NCBI GenBank assembly: GCA_000980705.1
Contig: LBCK01000001.1
Location: forward strand, 496,001 to 560,000
Source of the DNA: Ruminococcus sp. UNK.MGS-30
GTDB taxonomy: Bacteria; Bacillota; Clostridia; Oscillospirales; Ruminococcaceae
Length of the DNA: 64,000 nucleotides
Direction: 5' to 3'
Shown here: positions 26,893 to 35,803 of the stretch, piece after piece
Layout of the letters: the number at the start of each line of letters is the position of its first letter
Position numbering within the stretch: the stretch's first letter is position 1
Notes under the pieces: model-generated
What the model saw: the letters and a program-made list of their open reading frames with translations, nothing else
Databases searched by the model: none
What the model was told of the DNA's origin: nothing
Made by a program: the position numbers and the translations under genes

Positions 26893-28767
26893 TTATGCGC
26901 CACAAGCCTCCGGGAAGTAAATCTGATACCATACCAGGAACATATACAGCGTCCAGATCTTCCGGCTGTTGTCTGCCTTTCCGGCACGGTGATCGTCCAG
27001 CAGGCGCACCAGCTTTTCCGTGTGGAAAAAGCGGTTTGCCTCGTCGCTCTCAAAGCGTTCCCGGACGATGCTGTAGTACTTGTCTTCCTTTAGCCATACA
27101 CGGATCGGCACCGGGAATCCCAGCTTTTTCTTGGCTGCGGTCTTGGCAGTCTGCGGCGGTGTATCCTTCTTGGCAGCCAGACGCATGGCATACTTGGTGA
27201 TATACGGGGTCTTTTCGTCGGTGACAGCCTCCCGTGTCACACGATAGCGTGTGGGAATCTGTTCTGCCAGTTCCATGACTTTTTTATCCAGGAACGGCAC
27301 ACGCAGCTCCAGGGAATTCGCCATGCTCATCTTGTCGGCTTTCAGCAGGATGTCGCCCGCCATCCACATATGGAGATCCAGGTACTGCATCTTGGTCACG
27401 TCGTCCTGATCCTGCACCTTGTCGTAGAACGGCTTGGTGATCGCCATGGGATCCGGCGCATTAGTGCGAATCTTCAGCAGTGCCTTGCGCTCTTCCGGGG
27501 TGAACATATAGGCGTTGCCGATAAAGCGCTCTTCCAGATCCTTGCCCTTGCGTACCAGGAAGTTTCTGCCACGGTGCGCCGGCATTTTCTCTGCAATGTG
27601 ACCGATGCCACGGCGCAGTCCACGGGGCAGCTTGTCATAGGCAGACCCGCCCGGTTCGCTGTAGACATTATAGCCGCCGAAGATCTCGTCTGCGCCCTCG
27701 CCGGACAGCACGACTTTCAGCGACTGGGATGCCAGATTGCACACGAAGTACAGGGCAATGGCTGCCGGGTCTGCCAGCGGTTCATCCATGTGGTACTGGA
27801 TCATGGGCAGCTTTTCCCAGTATTCCTCCGGGGAAATGACCTTGTTGTAATTCTTCTTGCCGATCGCCTCAGAAAAGCCCTTTGCCCAGCCGATCTCGTT
27901 GTAGCGCTCTTCCGTGCCGAATCCCACAGTAAAGGTCTTATCCACATCGGCGATAGCTGCCACATAGCTGGAATCCACGCCGCTGGACAGGAAAGAGCCA
28001 ACTTCTACATCGGCGATCTTATGCGCCTTTACGCTGTCGTGGAAGGTATCGGAAATGCGGTTGACCCAGGTATCCAGGTCGGGTTTCTGGTCTGCCTTGA
28101 AATGCACATCCCAGTAGCGTTTCATCTCGAACTTGCCGTTCTGATAGGTGAAATAGTGTGCCGGCGGCAGCTTATACACGCCCTGGAAAAAGGTCTCGTC
28201 ACAGGGCGAATACTGGAAGGTCAGATAGTTTTCCAGTGCGGCGGTGTTCAGCACCTTTTTGAAGTGCGGATGGCACAGAAAGCTCTTGATTTCCGAGCCG
28301 AACAGGAATGTCTCTCCCATCTGTGCATAGTACATGGGCTTGATGCCAAAGAAATCTCTTGCGCCGAAGAGTTTTTTCTCACGCTTATCCCAGATCACGA
28401 AGGAGAACATTCCACGCAGCTGCTGGAGCAGTTCTGCGCCGTACTCCTGGTAGCCGTAGATCAGCACCTCAGAGTCGGTCTGGGTGGCAAAGTGATAGCC
28501 TGCCTCCATCAGACGGGAGCGGATCTCCTGGTAGTTATAGATCTCGCCGTTGAACAGCAGCGCCAGATTGCCGTCCTCGCTGTACAGCGGCTGTGTGCCG
28601 GCATCCGAAACATCGATGATGCTCAGGCGGCGGTGTCCCAGTGCAATATCCTCGTCAATATAAGTACCCTCAGCGTCCGGGCCACGGTGCTTGATCTTAT
28701 CCAGCATCTCGCCCAGGACCACGTTTGAGTTGTCAATATGATTGGTGAATCCTACAAAACCACACAT
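26893..28767 (-). CDS. asnB: Asparagine synthase (glutamine-hydrolysing)
   Basis: The 624-residue enzyme makes asparagine from aspartate, ATP and glutamine. The start at 28767 gives Met-Cys2 (MCGFVGFTNH), so Cys2 becomes the N-terminal nucleophile of the class II glutaminase domain; AAGGAG lies 8 nt upstream. A longer in-frame extension has no ribosome site. The synthetase half shows the PP-loop SFLSSGVDSSYVAAIA and LSGEGADEIFGGYNVY. Length is typical for the long bacterial AsnB type. Confidence 0.96.
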   Translation of the reverse strand: MCGFVGFTNHIDNSNVVLGEMLDKIKHRGPDAEGTYIDEDIALGHRRLSIIDVSDAGTQPLYSEDGNLALLFNGEIYNYQEIRSRLMEAGYHFATQTDSEVLIYGYQEYGAELLQQLRGMFSFVIWDKREKKLFGARDFFGIKPMYYAQMGETFLFGSEIKSFLCHPHFKKVLNTAALENYLTFQYSPCDETFFQGVYKLPPAHYFTYQNGKFEMKRYWDVHFKADQKPDLDTWVNRISDTFHDSVKAHKIADVEVGSFLSSGVDSSYVAAIADVDKTFTVGFGTEERYNEIGWAKGFSEAIGKKNYNKVISPEEYWEKLPMIQYHMDEPLADPAAIALYFVCNLASQSLKVVLSGEGADEIFGGYNVYSEPGGSAYDKLPRGLRRGIGHIAEKMPAHRGRNFLVRKGKDLEERFIGNAYMFTPEERKALLKIRTNAPDPMAITKPFYDKVQDQDDVTKMQYLDLHMWMAGDILLKADKMSMANSLELRVPFLDKKVMELAEQIPTRYRVTREAVTDEKTPYITKYAMRLAAKKDTPPQTAKTAAKKKLGFPVPIRVWLKEDKYYSIVRERFESDEANRFFHTEKLVRLLDDHRAGKADNSRKIWTLYMFLVWYQIYFPEACGA

Positions 28768-28816
28768 AAGTTTTTCTCCTTTGTCAAGGCAAATTCCGGT
28801 GCTGCAAAAATAATGC

Positions 28817-28845
28817 TTGCAAAATGCTGCGCCATCCTTTATAAT
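28817..28845 (+). promoter_or_regulatory. Promoter of the 57-residue membrane protein
   Basis: TTGCAA (28817-28822), 17-nt spacer, TATAAT (28840-28845), 43 bp before the start codon. Confidence 0.8.
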
Positions 28846-28887
28846 AGTAACAGGAATACCGACATCCACAGAAAGGAGTCCTGTATC

Positions 28888-29061
28888 ATGCGCAAAAGAC
28901 AAAAGCAGCTGCACCGAATTGATGATATCCACAAGCCGAAACCGTTTCTGCGTTTCCGGCTGCGTGTTGTGATCGCTTTTTTCATTATATGTATGCTTGC
29001 CTGTCTGGTGTACTATATGATCCTCGCCAACGCAGACGCAAGCCATGTCATCACAGGCTGA
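28888..29061 (+). CDS. Small single-pass membrane protein
   Basis: The 57-residue frame starts at an ATG 9 nt after AAAGGAG and sits behind a clear promoter. It has a basic N-terminal half (MRKRQKQLHRIDDIHKPKPF), one hydrophobic helix (VVIAFFIICMLACLVYYMIL) and a short polar tail, so the N terminus should be inside. No family is recognised. Confidence 0.65.
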   Translation: MRKRQKQLHRIDDIHKPKPFLRFRLRVVIAFFIICMLACLVYYMILANADASHVITG

Positions 29062-29082
29062 GCATTCGCTCCGCCCGCTTTG

Positions 29083-29421
29083 TCATATCTCCGTCGGCAC
29101 GTCCTCCGGGTATGCGGTGGGACGGTAGCCGGCGGTTTTTTCGTCATAGGCATATGCCGCCTTCTGCGGCGGCGTATCTGCGGTCAGAAACGGCGCAAGC
29201 TTCGGCTCGATCTCCAGCGCACGTGCCACAGAGACCAGCAGGCTGTTTCCGGGATTGGACAGCTCCAGCCCGGTCTCGCTGCCCTGGAGCAGCTGCCAGC
29301 CGGTGTCTTTTTCCGCACAGACATTGTCCGTGCGGAGCAGCAGCCGGATCTCTCCGGTCTCATAGGCACGGCGTGTCAGATAGACCAGCCGGCAGTTCTC
29401 CGAAGATGGTTCTTGTCTCAT
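29083..29421 (-). CDS. DUF2185-like (immunity-protein Imm33 type) protein
   Basis: The 112-residue protein starts at 29421, where GGGAGG lies 8 nt upstream. The line TGWQLLQGSETGLELSNPGN followed by ALEIEPKLAPFL matches the DUF2185/Imm33 pattern (D-S-G-W-x-F ... D-x-x-N ... I-L-x-x-D-P-x-L). Family members are stand-alone small cytoplasmic proteins, some of them toxin immunity proteins. No toxin gene is adjacent, so function is open. Confidence 0.6.
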   Translation of the reverse strand: MRQEPSSENCRLVYLTRRAYETGEIRLLLRTDNVCAEKDTGWQLLQGSETGLELSNPGNSLLVSVARALEIEPKLAPFLTADTPPQKAAYAYDEKTAGYRPTAYPEDVPTEI

Positions 29422-29468
29422 GTTTGTTGCCTCCCGTTCCTGCGTGACCGCAGAGTCCTGTCGATACC

Positions 29469-29514
29469 GGCAAAACCGTACAAAGCCAACCGACGGGTTT
29501 TGTGCGGAATTGCC
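29469..29514. repeat. Short palindrome related to the termini of the long palindromic repeat
   Basis: The arms GGCAA-ACCG-ACAAA and their inverse pair across a 7-nt centre. They match the ends of repeat copy A (GGCAATACCGCACAAAGC) but lack the 75-bp core, like an internally deleted copy. It sits upstream of the DUF2185-like gene. Confidence 0.6.
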
Positions 29515-29642
29515 TATACTATTATATCGCAGTTCTGTGGAAATTGCAAGCCGGCAAAAGGGGTTGCCGGGCAAAATGGCAATATGCACAAAATTCACAG
29601 CCGATTTCCTCTGAAAATCGAAAAAAAACTGCGGATTTCGGC

Positions 29643-29672
29643 TTGACATTTCGCCCGATTCTGTGGTATAAT
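29643..29672 (+). promoter_or_regulatory. Promoter of rplM-rpsI
   Basis: Consensus TTGACA (29643-29648), 18-nt spacer, TATAAT (29667-29672). Confidence 0.9.
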
Positions 29673-29679
29673 AGTTCTT

Positions 29680-29798
29680 GTACTGTCAGAGAGACCGGTT
29701 ATAATCTTGCGAAATGCCGGCAGTGCAGTCTAACCCAACTGCCCTCTGCCTGATCCCGTTTTTCCGGGATCGAGATTATTTTTGATAGAAGTTTCAAT
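29680..29798 (+). promoter_or_regulatory. Structured leader of rplM (L13 leader type)
   Basis: The leader can fold with an outer stem ATAATCT/AGATTAT around two hairpins, GGCAGT/ACTGCC and GATCCCG/CGGGATC. Ribosomal protein L13 autoregulates its operon through such leaders in Firmicutes; the match is by position and shape, not by a covariance search. Confidence 0.55.
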
Positions 29799-29811
29799 GG
29801 AGGAATTGACT

Positions 29812-30240
29812 ATGGCAACAACTATGCCGAAGGCTGGCGAAGTAGATCGCAAGTGGTATGTGCTGGACGCTGCCGGCAAGCCGCTGGGCCGTGTGGCTGC
29901 AAAGGCTGCACACCTGCTGCGTGGTAAGCACAAGCCCACATTCGCACCGCACGTTGACTGCGGCGATAACGTAATCATCATCAACTGTGACAAGGCAGTT
30001 CTGACCGGCAACAAGCTGGAGAAGAAGTACTATTACTGGCACACCGGTTGGATCGGTGGTCTGAAGAAGACACAGTATAAGGTTATGATGGAAGAAAAAG
30101 CAGATGAAGCAATGATGATCGCTGTCAAGGGAATGCTCCCCCACAATACCCAGGGCGCAAACCAGCTGAAGCGTCTGCGTACTTATAAGGGCGCAGAACA
30201 CAAGCAGGCGGCTCAGAAGCCGGAAGTTTGCGAGTTCTAA
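29812..30240 (+). CDS. rplM: Large ribosomal subunit protein uL13
   Basis: The 142-residue protein is the usual length. KWYVLDAAGKPLGRVAAKAAHLLRGKHKPTF, GDNVIIINC, KKYYYWHTGWIGGLK and MLPHNTQGANQLKRLRTYKG are diagnostic. I chose the ATG at 29812, 8 nt after GGAGG; an in-frame ATG at 29782 is inside the leader. It is co-transcribed with rpsI, which starts 18 bp downstream. Confidence 0.98.
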   Translation: MATTMPKAGEVDRKWYVLDAAGKPLGRVAAKAAHLLRGKHKPTFAPHVDCGDNVIIINCDKAVLTGNKLEKKYYYWHTGWIGGLKKTQYKVMMEEKADEAMMIAVKGMLPHNTQGANQLKRLRTYKGAEHKQAAQKPEVCEF

Positions 30241-30258
30241 GGGAAAGGAGCAGAAAAG

Positions 30259-30660
30259 ATGTACGAATCTAAGGTTAAATACTATTATGGCACCGGCAGA
30301 CGGAAGCACTCTGTAGCAAGAGTTCGTCTGTATCCGGGCAACGGCAGCATCACCATCAACGGCAGAAGCATCGATGAATACTTCGGTCTGGATACTCTGA
30401 AGCTGATCGTTCGTCAGCCGCTGAATCTGACAGAAAATATGGACAAGATGGATGTTGTTTGCACTGTTGCAGGCGGCGGTGTTACCGGTCAGGCTGGTGC
30501 GATCCGTCACGGCATCTCCCGTGCGCTGCTGGTTTACAGCCCGGAACTGCGTCCGGTCCTGAAGAAGGCTGGATTCCTCACTCGTGACCCGAGAATGAAG
30601 GAACGTAAGAAGTACGGTCTGAAGGCTGCACGTCGTGCACCGCAGTTCTCCAAGAGATAA
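30259..30660 (+). CDS. rpsI: Small ribosomal subunit protein uS9
   Basis: The 133-residue protein contains [38 protein letters not shown] and the conserved basic C terminus [31 protein letters not shown] precedes the ATG. The last 15 bases of the gene plus one are the left copy of a 16-bp direct repeat, so the 3' end is the attachment site of the adjoining mobile element and the reading frame remains intact after insertion. Confidence 0.98.
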   Translation: MYESKVKYYYGTGRRKHSVARVRLYPGNGSITINGRSIDEYFGLDTLKLIVRQPLNLTENMDKMDVVCTVAGGGVTGQAGAIRHGISRALLVYSPELRPVLKKAGFLTRDPRMKERKKYGLKAARRAPQFSKR

Positions 30661-30661
30661 T
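30646..30661 (+). other. Attachment site attL (core repeat)
   Basis: TTCTCCAAGAGATAAT overlaps the last codons and stop of rpsI and is repeated exactly at 52312-52327. Confidence 0.85.
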
Positions 30662-30750
30662 TTTATCCCGTTTGGGAGTGCTGAAAATCACCTGTTTTGC
30701 GTCGTTTTTGTCGTTTCGATTTTGCCTAAAATAGGGTGTTATTTAGGCGG

Positions 30751-30780
30751 TAACTAACACGTAACTAACAGGTAACTAAC
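30751..30780. repeat. Integrase arm-type repeats, left end
   Basis: Three copies of TAACTAAC (30751-30758, 30762-30769, 30773-30780) with an 11-bp period lie 89 bp inside attL. Two copies with the same period lie inside attR, so they are likely arm-binding sites of the integrase. Confidence 0.75.
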
Positions 30781-30788
30781 AAAAAAAT

Positions 30789-30822
30789 AAGGCATCTGTT
30801 CTTTGAACGGATGCCTTTTTTG
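30789..30822 (+). terminator. Terminator after attL
   Basis: A 13-bp stem (30789-30801 with 30805-30817), 3-nt loop and T tract. It would stop rpsI readthrough entering the element. Confidence 0.85.
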
Positions 30823-30871
30823 ATAAAAACATTGTCAAACCTGTAGGCGATATTGAACTGTATATTGTATA

Positions 30872-30901
30872 AAAAAGCTGAGACCGAAGTCTCAGCTTTT
30901 T
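30872..30901. terminator. Terminator of the integrase gene
   Basis: A perfect 13-bp stem with a CGAA loop and A/T tracts on both sides, 1 bp after the integrase stop codon. Confidence 0.9.
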
Positions 30902-30902
30902 C

Positions 30903-31952
30903 TTATATCTTATTGATCGCCTCCAAAAGCTCTTCCACATTTACGTGTGTATAGACCTTTTCAGTAACCGACATTGCGCCTGAATGTCCTACAATCTTCT
31001 TTATCAGTGTAGGATTGACATTCTTTGCTGCCATCATAGAAATACAAGTATGGCGTGTATCGTGGGGCTTGTGCGTGCATCCGATGCGTTTCATGATAGG
31101 AGTCCAATAGGAATCGTAGTAGTTGCGATATGTAAAGTGACCTCCATCGGGTGTGTGCAGCAAATACTCACAGCCCTCTTCATACCACTTTTGGAATATG
31201 GGATAGGTCTTGTCATGTATCGGAACCATTCTGATGCCACTGCTGGTCTTGCTATGCACAACGTTGAAACAATGCTCGTCTATGTGAACATCCTCACGTT
31301 TCAAGTCGAGCAGTTCTGACACACGCACACCGCTGTAGATCAGCATCAGTACGATCTGCGCATAGATATCGTCCTTCTGCATCCAAAGAGCCTGGATCTC
31401 GCTTTCTGTGAACGGCGTGCGATCCATTTTGTTTGGATTCTTGTTCTTGAATTTCTGGATATTCACGTACTGTGAATAGTCCTTGCTGCAAAGCTCGTAC
31501 TTCATAGCATAGTCGTACATCTGGTTCAGCAGCACCTTCAATTTACGAAGTGTGGGATAATTCTTTCCGCAGGTGTCTACAACGCTCTGCAGATCCATCA
31601 GTTTCAGATCCTTGAATACTCGGTTATGCAGCGGCTGACAAGCCTTATAGGATGCCTGATAGCCCTTTACATTCGATTCCGAGATCGTCGGAAATTTCTC
31701 AGATGCCCATTTGTCGAACACCTCAGAAAAAGTGATCTTTGATACCGCAATGTCATATGGATTTTTGTTGTACTCCATAAGCATCTCAAGACCTTTTGCT
31801 CTTGTCGGAGCATAACCGATGGTAACGCAGACCTGTTTGCACTTGCCTGTTTCCACATCGATCTCCCATCCGACTGTTTTGCGTACGATATACGGATTAC
31901 GTCTTTTGCCGGACAGCTTATAAACTGTGCCAACGCCGTTTCCCAGTTTCAT
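30903..31952 (-). CDS. int: Tyrosine recombinase (site-specific integrase)
   Basis: The start at 31952 places GAAGGGAG 9 nt upstream; two earlier ATGs are too close to it. The 349-residue protein has an N-terminal AP2/arm-binding-like region, a SAM-like core-binding domain (about 70-165) and a catalytic domain. The catalytic residues are Arg in YSGVRVSELLDLK, Lys in VHSKTSSG, H-x-x-R in PHDTRHTCISMM, His in IVGHSG and nucleophile Tyr in VYTHVN. It lies next to attL as is usual for ICE/IME integrases, and is expected to recombine the 16-bp core in rpsI. Confidence 0.95.
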   Translation of the reverse strand: MKLGNGVGTVYKLSGKRRNPYIVRKTVGWEIDVETGKCKQVCVTIGYAPTRAKGLEMLMEYNKNPYDIAVSKITFSEVFDKWASEKFPTISESNVKGYQASYKACQPLHNRVFKDLKLMDLQSVVDTCGKNYPTLRKLKVLLNQMYDYAMKYELCSKDYSQYVNIQKFKNKNPNKMDRTPFTESEIQALWMQKDDIYAQIVLMLIYSGVRVSELLDLKREDVHIDEHCFNVVHSKTSSGIRMVPIHDKTYPIFQKWYEEGCEYLLHTPDGGHFTYRNYYDSYWTPIMKRIGCTHKPHDTRHTCISMMAAKNVNPTLIKKIVGHSGAMSVTEKVYTHVNVEELLEAINKI

Positions 31953-31985
31953 TGGCATCATCTCCCTTCTTTGCCTTAAACAACT

Positions 31986-32213
31986 TTATACTACGTCGTC
32001 ATTGCTCATATCCTTAAAATAGCCGGTCTCCTCCCATACCTTTTTGTCTGGGCAGAAGTAATTGTATTCGCTGGATCCTTCTTGTTTGAGGGCATATCCA
32101 AATTGAAGGATACGTTTCTGAATGCCAATGCGTATAAACTGCTGGCTCTTGCCGGTTGCTTTTGCGATTTCGGTGATAGGGACGTTTCGTCCAGTAAATT
32201 TAGGTGTTTCCAT
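31986..32213 (-). CDS. xis: Excisionase-like DNA-binding protein
   Basis: The 75-residue protein has one winged-helix-like module: VPITEIAKATGKSQQFIRIGIQKRILQFGYALK, then YFCPDKKVWEETGYF. AAAGGAGGAA lies before the ATG. It is 33 bp upstream of int on the same strand, and size and place match the directionality factor of Tn916-like elements. Confidence 0.8.
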   Translation of the reverse strand: METPKFTGRNVPITEIAKATGKSQQFIRIGIQKRILQFGYALKQEGSSEYNYFCPDKKVWEETGYFKDMSNDDVV

Positions 32214-32342
32214 GTTAAATTCCTCCTTTTAGATATAGCCAGATTATTCTGTCATAACTATAGTATACAACTGAAATAATAGTGCCTGTCAATAGAAAAA
32301 TCATTCTCCCCTATTGACAAGTGCTTATAGGTAATGGTATAA

Positions 32343-34088
32343 TTAGACAGAGCTAATGTTGAAAACTTCAACTTTTGCCTTTATTTCGTACGCAATTCCT
32401 GCTGCCTTCAGTATGTCATTGACCGTACTGATTTGAATGTTGCTAGTGAGCTGTTTGCCATCATTGTAAACCTTGGTGCTGTTGCAGGCAACCTTCAGCT
32501 TTGCTTTGAGGCTGTCAAGGCACTCGGCGTTCTTCTCAGAGTTCTTGTATGTATCAAAAGCCTCTGCAGCCTTCGTCTTGAAGTCAAGGATTCTGTCATA
32601 GTACAGGAACATATCGTCTGAGATGACTGGCTTTTTGCCATAGAGTTCAAGGACAGCCTGGGCAAAGGCATGAGGCTTTTCGGGGTCTTTTCGCAAGCCT
32701 CTGAGGAAGGCAATCTGATACGCAAGCGCCTTTTCTGCCATTGTATTTACAACAGGGTGCTTTACTTTACTGTCGTAATATACGAGCGCAGGATACTTCG
32801 CTGCATACTCCAATGCCAGATCCGGATCTGCTTTGACCTCTTTGACCATTTTCATTTGCTGCTCTGCACTTGCAATCGCATTGCCGATGTCGGTCATAGA
32901 GTAGTCAGGAATAAGAACCGTGATCTCTCTGGGATTCTTGCGGTTGACTCTCGCTCTGCCAATCACCTGCTTTAGTGTGATTGGATCCAGTGTTTCGACA
33001 ACGATCAGATTCAATTCATCGTCGTGCAAGGACACTCCGTTCTCAGCCACCTTGGTGGTGATCAGGTTTCGATCTGAAAATTTCTCATTTTGAGCGATCT
33101 CTGCAATTTCTGCACGTTTGTCTTCATCTGAGTAGATGTGCTGGGTATTGCCTAACACTTCTTGAAGCACTTTTCCCTTGCTGATATCATTTACATAGAT
33201 CAGGCTTTTGGTGCCCTGCTCATTTTCTCGTTTGATATAATCAGCAAGTTCCTTTGTGTCGTCTGGGGTGTATAGCTTGAAGTTGATATAGTTCCAATTG
33301 CTTTCCATCGAGTAAACCATCTTCAATCTTGTTTTGTACGAAGCATACGCATGGAAAACAGATTTTACATTGGTATCCCAGTCCATTGCAAAAAGCGCCT
33401 GCTCTTGTCCTGATTCACATTCTATTTCCGCTATCACAGGAGTAACCGCATCTGGTGTTGCCGTGAGGTAAATTCTAGCGGTATTGTCACGATTTGCTTT
33501 CAGATACCGAATGATTTTCTCTGCGTACACTGAGAAATTAGCATCTTCCAGCAGACAATGGACTTCGTCAAGTATGAGGAGGTATTTTTTGCCTTTATAC
33601 TTATACGTTGTCTCAGCAAGTTCTTGATAGGTAATGGCGATGATGTTCTCTCCCAAGGAAATGCTGTCAAGCAACTCTGCAGGAACATCTAGTCCTTTCG
33701 ATGCCTTGATATCGTCCTTTTTGAACTGACAAAGCGCCATCTTTCTGTTGGTCACATAGATGACCGGCATTGAGGTGTGCTTGATCATCTTGATTACTGC
33801 GCTTGTCTTGCCAGAACCAGTTGGAGAGACGATAAGCATTGACTCTCCCAAGTTTGGAATATCGTTCGAATCAATGATCTGACTGATATACTGCTTTGAG
33901 GTGCCAACTTTATAATCGCCAATCAAACATAAGAATCGTAGAGCAACGCTCGGTTGCTCCTCTACTACTTTCAGCATTCTTTCTTCAAGTTCATCTTTTT
34001 CATACTTCGGATTGAACGGCATGATATACACACCGTCGGACTCCATTGAAGATGTTTTTGATTTCAAGTCTTTAATCGTTCTCATCAT
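32343..34088 (-). CDS. DEAD/DEAH-type helicase of the mobile element
   Basis: The 581-residue protein has Walker A in LIVSPTGSGKTSAVIKMI (near residue 92), motif II in LLILDEVHCLLED, motif III-like YLTATPDAV, IYVNDISKGK, NLITTKVAENGVSLHDDELNLIVVETLDP and the arginine-finger motif QVIGRARVNRKNPREI. It lies 20 bp downstream of the D5-type primase/helicase and is likely co-transcribed for element replication. The roughly 150-residue C-terminal helical region matches nothing I know. Confidence 0.85.
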   Translation of the reverse strand: MMRTIKDLKSKTSSMESDGVYIMPFNPKYEKDELEERMLKVVEEQPSVALRFLCLIGDYKVGTSKQYISQIIDSNDIPNLGESMLIVSPTGSGKTSAVIKMIKHTSMPVIYVTNRKMALCQFKKDDIKASKGLDVPAELLDSISLGENIIAITYQELAETTYKYKGKKYLLILDEVHCLLEDANFSVYAEKIIRYLKANRDNTARIYLTATPDAVTPVIAEIECESGQEQALFAMDWDTNVKSVFHAYASYKTRLKMVYSMESNWNYINFKLYTPDDTKELADYIKRENEQGTKSLIYVNDISKGKVLQEVLGNTQHIYSDEDKRAEIAEIAQNEKFSDRNLITTKVAENGVSLHDDELNLIVVETLDPITLKQVIGRARVNRKNPREITVLIPDYSMTDIGNAIASAEQQMKMVKEVKADPDLALEYAAKYPALVYYDSKVKHPVVNTMAEKALAYQIAFLRGLRKDPEKPHAFAQAVLELYGKKPVISDDMFLYYDRILDFKTKAAEAFDTYKNSEKNAECLDSLKAKLKVACNSTKVYNDGKQLTSNIQISTVNDILKAAGIAYEIKAKVEVFNISSV

Positions 34089-34108
34089 AACATTTTACTC
34101 CTTTCGGT

Positions 34109-35608
34109 TTATGAATTAGAAATGGCTATGCCCTCATATCCGTTTCCCTGATGCTTTTTGACTTTTTTTACAACGTATCCATTCGAGAGAAGGTAATTGT
34201 TTAATGCCTGTGAAAAGCCTGTCACATCTTTGAATACATCACAGTTAAAGTCGAGACAATGCTGGAAAACATCGTACAAGTCTTTTGTCAGCACGAAATT
34301 ACCGGGCATAGATCTCACATAACACTGCACAAAACGTTCTATGTTGTGATACTGCGCATTGATCGGCGTGAATTGCAGAGCGTAGTCATCCAGCCCGGCA
34401 TCGTCACCGGCAAAGTGATAGCCATTTGCTTTCAGTCTGAAAAACGCATTCAAAGCCTCTGTTGTGACCGCATTCAATTCAGACCCCAGTATCTCTGAAA
34501 CAATGTTCGGATTTTGCTGACTTTTCGGGATCTTCACATCAAATGGCAGTGTGCAGATTCTGCGAGCAATGGCGCTGTCACTGCTGCTGTACGCCATACC
34601 AATATTGTGATTACTTGCGATAATGACCTTACAAGTAGACGTAAAGCTGACCTGATTCGAATTTTTCTTGTCAACCGTAAGCCGGTCATGTCCAGAGATG
34701 CTCTTTAGCTTTGCCAGCTGATCTGTATTGAGTTCCAAGGCGCCTTCATCAGAGCTAACGTTGATCCGTGCCTCCTGAATCTCTGACATTGCAAAATTGC
34801 CGCCAAGCAGATTTTTCATGGATAAGCCTTTGACTGCAGAAGGACTTAGCAAGCTGCGTATCAGGTGGATAAAGGTAGATTTACCGTTATCTCCAGAAGC
34901 ACCAGGGAAAACAAAAAAGCGTTTCGCATGAGCGTCACTGCTGATACAGTAGCCAATGATCTGGTATGCTCTCTCTTCAAGCGTCTTATCTCCAGCAAAC
35001 AGAGTTGACATGAAACGGTCCATGTTAGGATGATACTGCGGGCCAGATCCCAGATACGCCCCGGTAAGCTGAATGGTCGGAAAGTAATCAGAAACAATAT
35101 CAAACAATCCTGTGCGGTTATTCAGAAAGCCGTTCGAGCAATAGGTATAGCGTTCGTCATTTGGCTCTCCTTGGTACAGATCAGCTCGCATTTCCAACTC
35201 ATTTGTAATACTGCAAATGGCAGGCTGTGTGAACTCATAGCCAAGCGCTGTAACATCAGAATACACTCTGCATATGAAGACCTTCTTATTGTAAGGAACA
35301 TATACATTGTTCTCCTTCATGTAAAAGTGGTTTTGGTACCGCCATAGAGGTTTTTGCTGATTGAGTGTGTTTACCACCAGATAAAATATCTCACTAGCAT
35401 TTGCACAATTCAGTCTCTGGACTTTTGGCTCAGTCACAGCGTTTTGCAGTTCTTGAGAAACGACAGGTGGAGTTCCTGCCACTTCTGAACACACTGCGCC
35501 TGCTCTTCCAAAGATTTCAGGACTTTTTGCCATCTCTTCAAGTGTGATTGGTACAAACAATCCGTTTCCACCCTGCACAGGGGGTAAATGAGAATTTGTT
35601 TCATTCAT
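34109..35608 (-). CDS. D5/P4-type primase-helicase (SF3) of the mobile element
   Basis: The 499-residue protein has the D5_N-like region followed by an SF3 helicase: Walker A FPGASGDNGKSTFIHLIRSLL near residue 230, Walker B-like INVSSDEGALELNTDQLAKLKSISGHDRLTVDKK, and sensor CKVIIASNHNIGM. The N-terminal third lacks a recognisable primase active site, so it may be a helicase only. AAAGGAGGAAA precedes the ATG. Such genes drive replication of phage satellites and IMEs. Confidence 0.85.
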   Translation of the reverse strand: MNETNSHLPPVQGGNGLFVPITLEEMAKSPEIFGRAGAVCSEVAGTPPVVSQELQNAVTEPKVQRLNCANASEIFYLVVNTLNQQKPLWRYQNHFYMKENNVYVPYNKKVFICRVYSDVTALGYEFTQPAICSITNELEMRADLYQGEPNDERYTYCSNGFLNNRTGLFDIVSDYFPTIQLTGAYLGSGPQYHPNMDRFMSTLFAGDKTLEERAYQIIGYCISSDAHAKRFFVFPGASGDNGKSTFIHLIRSLLSPSAVKGLSMKNLLGGNFAMSEIQEARINVSSDEGALELNTDQLAKLKSISGHDRLTVDKKNSNQVSFTSTCKVIIASNHNIGMAYSSSDSAIARRICTLPFDVKIPKSQQNPNIVSEILGSELNAVTTEALNAFFRLKANGYHFAGDDAGLDDYALQFTPINAQYHNIERFVQCYVRSMPGNFVLTKDLYDVFQHCLDFNCDVFKDVTGFSQALNNYLLSNGYVVKKVKKHQGNGYEGIAISNS

Positions 35609-35803
35609 CTTGTTTTCCTCCTTTATTTAATTGTAAAGATGCCAGCTGCTTGAGCTGTAAGTGTATTATAACAGAACTCAATTATTCTTGCAACACTTTT
35701 ACACAAATAATGATAAATCTCTGGTTTTTTATTGTGCATTTTGTACAATGAGAATCACTTTTTTATCTAAACCATAAAAATATACGGTTAGAAAGGATTA
35801 AAC

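Noticed and set aside
30751-30780. A short CRISPR-like array of TAACTAAC repeats
   Set aside because: Units are 8 bp with 3-bp gaps, and the same motif lies at the other end of the element; they fit integrase arm sites.
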